From contig NZ_JAFCTX010000012.1 of the NCBI RefSeq assembly GCF_049896245.1, positions 58,838 through 122,837 on the forward strand: a stretch of DNA of 64,000 nucleotides. Reading direction: 5' to 3'. The notes below the pieces were generated by a model. That model saw only the letters and a program-made list of their open reading frames with translations. It did no database searches and had not been told where the DNA came from. Both the position numbers and the translations under genes were made by a program. This DNA comes from Cypionkella sp049896245 (GTDB lineage Bacteria > Pseudomonadota > Alphaproteobacteria > Rhodobacterales > Rhodobacteraceae). Below, piece after piece: positions 60,604 through 64,000 of the stretch (the first letter of the stretch is position 1; each line of letters begins with the position of its first letter).

Positions 60604-60679
60604 GCCCGGATAGCTCAGTTGGTAGAGCAGCGGATTGAAAATCCGCGTGTCGGCGGTTCAATTCCGTCTCCGGGCACCA
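60604..60679 (+). tRNA. tRNA-Phe (GAA)
   Basis: 76 nt including CCA. Acceptor stem gcccgga/tccgggc, anticodon GAA at 60637-60639, T-arm ggcggttcaattccgtc. It is a typical integration site; the region behind it is gene-poor. Confidence 0.98.
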
Positions 60680-60868
60680 ATATTTTACGAAATATTGTTT
60701 AAAATTAAATAGTTAGCATGCTGGTCTGTAGTCCTATCCCCCTAAATATCCCCCTTCTTGCGTTGATAGGGTGGATTGCCCGCCGCGCTTCGCCCCGATG
60801 CGGCAATGCGCTACGCTCGGCCTAACACCCCCCCCTCCGCGTGCGCGCGTAATGGGCGGCGATTAGGG
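60680..60868. other. Gene-free region behind tRNA-Phe
   Basis: It begins AT-rich (to about 60760), then contains a GTAGGGTGG-type degenerate REP stretch (about 60767-60870) with gcgcttcgccc and ggcggcga motifs. No coding frame supported. Confidence 0.5.
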
Positions 60869-61256
60869 CTAACACCCCATCCCCCGCCCGCGTGTATTTC
60901 TGCTAGATACCGCATTGCAGGGCTTGAACCTACTTTTGTGCGAAGTGTAAAGTGGCGAGGTGGTATCATCGGCAAGCTGCAAGGCCGGGAAAGCGTCAAA
61001 AAAGCGTAGTGCGTCTTGCAAGGTCCGAAAAAAAGTAAACCGCCGAAACATCCCGCGACATGCGCCCCGCCGAATGATACGCAAAGCCGCTCAGCCCAAG
61101 TTCTTTGATAAGCCAAGAATGGGGATCAATTCCCGCGCCCGAAAAGCCACTGCCCGGCACCACGATACAGACGCGGATCGGCCACGATCTATCATCGACG
61201 GCTTTTTGTGGTGTAGCGCGACGATCAAGATGAGACTTCGCATCCAGATTGTCGCG
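60869..61256 (-). pseudogene. Decayed gene, paralogue A
   Basis: On the minus strand the frame reads DRSWPIRVCIVVPGSGFSG, AGIDPHSWLIKELGLSG, then AYHSAGRMSRDVSAVYF. A run of seven T (61034-61028) then shifts the frame, which resumes as FRTLQDALRFFDAFPALQLA and DDTTSPLY. One deleted T restores it. No good start is visible, so the N-terminus may be lost. It parallels the copy at 61357. Family not recognised. Confidence 0.65.
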
Positions 61257-61262
61257 CTACAC
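61211..61262. repeat. 52-nt near-perfect hairpin
   Basis: Arms gtgtagcgcgac (61211-61222) and gtcgcgctacac (61251-61262) are perfectly complementary; the inner sequence adds most of another 10-bp stem closing on an 8-nt loop. It lies at the upstream edge of paralogue A. Confidence 0.8.
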
Positions 61263-61356
61263 GTAAGGCCCAGTCTAAAGGAAACGCGAGCCATGGTTCC
61301 CCGGCGCGAGGGTTGCAAAGATTGAACACGCGCCCCTCTTACGCTGGGCTTCCTCC

Positions 61357-61602
61357 CTACTTGCACACGTGTGGCGCTTGATAGACCGGCGATGCGGTAT
61401 CGTCGGCAAGCTGCAAGGTAGGAAAGGCCGCAAGGAAGCGTTGCAAGTCTGACATGACGCGAAAGTAGATTGCCTGAACATCGCGCGAAGGAAAGCCCTA
61501 CGCGTGACTGGCAAACTCCCCCAAGACCAGGTTCTTGTTAAGCCAAGCGTCAGGATCAATTCCTGCACTGGAATACCCAGAGCTTGGCACTCGAACACAA
61601 AC
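61357..61602 (-). pseudogene. Decayed gene, paralogue B
   Basis: On the minus strand: VCVRVPSSGYSSAGIDPDAW, LNKNLVLGEFASHA, an in-frame stop (61500-61498), then GFPSRDVQAIYFRVMSDLQR and FLAAFPTLQLADDTASPVYQ, ending at a TAG. It matches paralogue A block by block (VP-SG-S-AGIDP, SRDV-A-YF, FP-LQLADDT-SP-Y). Probably a nonfunctional duplicate. Confidence 0.65.
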
Positions 61603-61708
61603 GCGTTGGCACGTCCTGCAAATGCACTTGCTTACAGCGATCCGATGCCGGACCTTGTCAAATTATCCGCGTACTTATGGCTTGGTCTGTCGGAGGCCCA
61701 CGATTATG

Positions 61709-61740
61709 AAAAAAAATGCCCCGTGCGCACTACGGGGCAT
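61709..61740 (-). terminator. Terminator of the VPLPA-CTERM gene
   Basis: On the minus strand atgccccgt/acggggcat stem, then eight T residues. It is 27 nt past the stop codon. Confidence 0.88.
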
Positions 61741-61766
61741 GCCTCTTATAGTCTCAAGCGCCAGAG

Positions 61767-62402
61767 TCAGGCACGGCGACGGCGGGCCAGAGCACGGAGT
61801 GCAGCAAGCGCACCCAGGAGCAACGGGGCGGCAGCCGGCACGGGAACGGGCGACGGGCCAGTCGGGTCGGTCGATCCGAATGTGATGTTGTCAAAACCAG
61901 TCTGGTTTGCAGTGCCCCCGAAATTAATCGACTTGGCCGTGCCGAGGAAGGCAACTGCACCGATATTCCATGTGGCAAAGAGACCAGTCGGATCTCCTGG
62001 CCCCGTCGTACCGTTGTTTAGCAGATCGATTTGACCCAGCATAGTCCCGGTCCCATTCATGCCGTCCCAGACGGTAACGCCTGCCACAACCGAAGAAGAG
62101 TAGAAAAACGAGAAGCCATCACTGAAGCCCGCCGCAAAGTTCAGGATCGCCTCGTTTGCGTCCAGAAAGAACATCACCGTAGACGGGCTGGGTTCGTTGG
62201 CAAAGTTTCCACTGCCGCCTGCATCGCTGTCGATAATTGCGAGCGTCGCTGGCGAAAATTCAACACCTTGCGAGGCATAAAAGTTGCCGACCGGCGCAAG
62301 TTCACCAACGCCTTCAAAATTAATCGTGATTACGGCGGCGGCCGAGGGAAGTGCGCTCAGAGCAGACAAGGTGCTGACAAGTGCAAACGTACGGAAGTTC
62401 AT
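61767..62402 (-). CDS. VPLPA-CTERM (PEP-CTERM type) exported protein
   Basis: A 211-residue secreted protein. A Sec signal (FRTFALVSTLSALSALPSAA) leads to a beta-rich domain (GVEFSPATLAIIDSDAGGSG, FFYSSSVVAGVTVWDGMNG). The C-terminus PVPVPAAAPLLLGALAALRA plus LARRRRA is the sorting signal: a VPLPA-like box, one membrane helix and an Arg cluster. Proteins of this sort are handled by an exosortase. AGGAGAG lies 5 nt before ATG 62402. Confidence 0.87.
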   Translation of the reverse strand: MNFRTFALVSTLSALSALPSAAAVITINFEGVGELAPVGNFYASQGVEFSPATLAIIDSDAGGSGNFANEPSPSTVMFFLDANEAILNFAAGFSDGFSFFYSSSVVAGVTVWDGMNGTGTMLGQIDLLNNGTTGPGDPTGLFATWNIGAVAFLGTAKSINFGGTANQTGFDNITFGSTDPTGPSPVPVPAAAPLLLGALAALRALARRRRA

Positions 62403-62776
62403 GATACTCTCCTGTTTAAATGACAAGTAGGTGAAATGTTCGAAAAATTGAACACTAAACGCCGTTTTTAGTAACATAAACGTGTGATTCGTTAAAACAA
62501 AAAGATGCGAGATCTGTTTCGCTTGTCGAAACAATCCGCCATTATTTTTTCCCATATCTGCCGCTATCGTGCCGCATTTCTCTCTCGTGAATGGGTCTTG
62601 CCGGGCGGGATTGTGCGCGGGACCGCCCTGATCCAATAAGTTATAAGCGATGAACATGGCAACAAACGCACGGCAGGGGAATCGCGTTTGGGATTTGACC
62701 TGATCCGAGGGGCCTTGCGGTCTTGGGCAGGATGGATTCTGGAGCGGGGTTCGCCCTTTTGGAGCCCATTTCCCGC
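62403..62776. other. 374-nt region between VPLPA-CTERM gene and IS remnant
   Basis: AT-rich to about 62560, with small inverted repeats (tgttc/gaaca near 62435 and gtttcg/cgaaac near 62517), probably the promoter of the VPLPA gene. GC-rich from about 62570 on; the last 130 nt may be the left end of the ISAs1 remnant. No coding frame supported. Confidence 0.45.
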
Positions 62777-63334
62777 ATGGACATCCTCTTCGCCGCTTTC
62801 GAAGACATCCTCCTCGCCGCTTTCGAAGACATCCCCGATCCCCGGGCCGACAACGCGCGTCACGACCTTTGCGAACTTCTGGTCCTAGGCTTTGTTGCGG
62901 TGCTCTGCGGGGCGACGAATTGTGCCGAGATGGCGGACTTCGGTCGGGCAAAAGAGCATGTTTTCAGAGGCTTCCTGAAGCTCAAGCATGCAATTCCGTC
63001 GCATTACACCTTCTCGATGGTGTTTCGGATGATCGATCCGAAGGCGCTGGATGCGGCCTTCGGGAGGGTGCTGGCCCAGATCGCGGCGATGCTCGGCGAC
63101 GGCGATGTGATCGCCATTGACGGCAAGGCCCTGCGCGGCGCGCGTGACAAGGGACAGGGCGTGCGGACCCGGATGATGGTCTCGGCCTACGCGGCGCGCC
63201 TGCGCCTGACGCTGGCCACGGTGGCCGCCGATAATGGCGGCGAACTGGAAGCGGCGCTCGAGATGCTTGGCCTGATCGCGCTCAAGGGCAAGGTGGTGAC
63301 GGCGGATGCCACCCGGAACTGGCCCGCCGCCTGA
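62777..63334 (+). pseudogene. ISAs1-family transposase, 5' fragment
   Basis: The frame opens MDILFAAFEDILLAAFEDIP and continues DPRADNARHDLCELL, VIAIDGKALRGARDKGQGVR and ALEMLGLIALKGKVVTADA, all hallmarks of ISAs1 transposases. The rest of the catalytic domain is absent: homology stops near 63309, where IS30 sequence begins in another frame. A 24-bp tandem duplication (62779-62826) makes the DIL-AAFE repeat. Confidence 0.85.
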
Positions 63335-63582
63335 AGATCGACATCTGGTTCTGCGATCCGCACGCGCCCTGGCAGCGGGGTTCCAACGAGAACACCAACG
63401 GTCTGCTGCGCCAGTTCTTCGCCAAGGGCACCGATCTGAGCGGCATCAGTCAGACCGACCTGAACGACGTGGCGCGCCTGATGAACCAGAGACCCCGCAA
63501 AACCCTCAGATGGAAAACCCCCGAAGAAGCCATGGCCGAAGAACTCGCGGCCTTCAGATCAACCGTTGCACTTGAAACTTGA
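63316..63582 (+). pseudogene. IS30-family transposase, 3' fragment
   Basis: The last 88 codons of an IS30 transposase: ELARRLKIDIWFCDPHAPW, the catalytic glutamate in GSNENTNGLLRQFF, DLNDVARLMNQRPRKTL and the end AFRSTVALET. The 5' part is missing; it is joined to an ISAs1 fragment. Confidence 0.85.
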
Positions 63583-63668
63583 ATCCAAGGAGCCCCTCTA
63601 TATTTCAAAATCTCTGAATTGCGTAAGCGGCAAATATGCTCCCCATGCCAGTCCCCAAGCCGACCGCC

Positions 63669-63869
63669 CTACAGTTTAAACTTCCTTGCCCGTGCAGTCC
63701 GCGTGCGGCACCCCTCGCAGCAATAGCGGGCATCAGCGCGTCGGTAGATCGGCACCGGGTCATGGCACTCCCTGCACGCCCACCCGTCGATACAGAGACG
63801 CTTCAGAACGGCCACGGCGCGGGCATTGCGGTGCTTTGGGTTGCCTTCAAAAATGGGCGGTTTCGCCAT
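63669..63869 (-). CDS. Small cysteine-rich protein, possible zinc ribbon
   Basis: 66 residues. WACRECHDPVPIYRR and YCCEGCRTRTARARKF place five cysteines in a C-x2-C, C-x0-C-x2-C layout, with a very basic tail. It has no good ribosome site. It lies between two IS remnants. May be a remnant of a mobile element or a genuine small gene; unrecognised. Confidence 0.45.
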   Translation of the reverse strand: MAKPPIFEGNPKHRNARAVAVLKRLCIDGWACRECHDPVPIYRRADARYCCEGCRTRTARARKFKL

Positions 63870-63897
63870 CCCAGAGTCAATCTAGAGCAAGTCACCT

Positions 63898-64000
63898 TCA
63901 ATCGGGACCATATCCTGCGGCTTTGAAGTAGTTTCTGCATTCCTGGCTATGGAATAGATCGCAGACTGCACCGACGGCGGTCCAGAGGGCTTGGTACGTT
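63898..64000 (-). CDS. IS630-family transposase, C-terminal end, cut by window edge
   Basis: The minus strand reads TYQALWTAVGAVCDLFHSQE, then CRNYFKAAGYGPD and a stop, typical of IS630 transposase ends. A CTAG at 63882-63885, the usual IS630 target, lies 12 nt past the stop. The remainder is outside the window. Confidence 0.82.
   Translation of the reverse strand, partial: TYQALWTAVGAVCDLFHSQECRNYFKAAGYGPD

Noticed and set aside
60960..61325. 121-residue plus-strand open frame
   Set aside because: It lies opposite the decayed minus-strand gene; similarity between the two copies is better explained on the minus strand.
1..64000. CRISPR array or prophage
   Set aside because: No regularly spaced repeats and no phage structural genes were seen.

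Overview
The window looks like the chromosome of an alphaproteobacterium of the order Rhodobacterales (Rhodobacter/Paracoccus-like). The evidence is a GC-rich sequence, a trgAB tellurite locus, a circularly permuted two-piece tmRNA gene, an alpha-type SspB, the F1-ATPase zeta inhibitor (DUF1476), DUF2484 genes inside the division cluster, UPF0262 and DUF4169 genes, and a VPLPA-CTERM protein. No rRNA and no CRISPR array is present. One tRNA (Phe) and one tmRNA gene are present.

Layout. 0-5.6 kb (minus): a stress operon of DNA photolyase, cyclopropane fatty acid synthase and TrgA/TrgB, preceded by a class V aminotransferase. 6-16.6 kb: an orphan polyamine-type binding protein, ssrA (tmRNA), a chromate module (ChrB-like, ChrA), the ClpXP adaptor SspB, a PmtA-like methyltransferase, fumC with two small coupled genes, then on the minus strand a P450 coupled to a membrane alpha/beta hydrolase, CcdA, and a divergent TusA-like protein. 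16.6-25.4 kb: RNase E with a long leader, a DctBD-type two-component system whose regulator lacks the GAFTGA loop, purQ/purS/purC, and the zeta subunit. 25.6-29.6 kb: separate homocysteine methyltransferase and corrinoid proteins, a tiny membrane protein and a DUF1638 protein, suggesting a dispersed B12-dependent methionine synthesis module. 29.7-43.8 kb (minus): the distal dcw cluster ftsW-murG-murC-DUF2484-DUF2484-murB-ddl-ftsQ-ftsA-ftsZ, followed by lpxC, bamD and recN, with many 1-13 nt overlaps. 44-58 kb: a desaturase with a divergent XRE regulator, two lipoproteins, an aldo/keto reductase, YceI with cytochrome b561, metG, a GlxA-type regulator, hisD-UPF0262-LMW phosphatase, then a roughly 3.9 kb accessory islet (HxlR/qorB, SnoaL, GNAT, nitrilase). 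58.4-60.7 kb: infA, maf, a short RNase G, yacG and tRNA-Phe.

Downstream of tRNA-Phe the character changes. Coding density falls, two decayed paralogous genes of unrecognised function lie in tandem, a VPLPA-CTERM protein gene follows, and then come fragments of three IS families: an ISAs1 head joined to an IS30 tail, and an IS630 tail running off the window.

Throughout the window, gaps carry several dispersed palindromic repeat families. The main ones are a bipartite palindrome at the 3' ends of genes (four sites), a 75-bp element (two copies), and a bipartite element pairing an ACAACATGTTGT-like palindrome with a CCCAGCGGGGAAGAA box (two copies). These repeats, the GAFTGA-less DctD, the decayed paralog pair and the split methionine synthase neighbourhood are the observations most worth following up. 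All similarity statements come from reading motifs by eye, with no database search.
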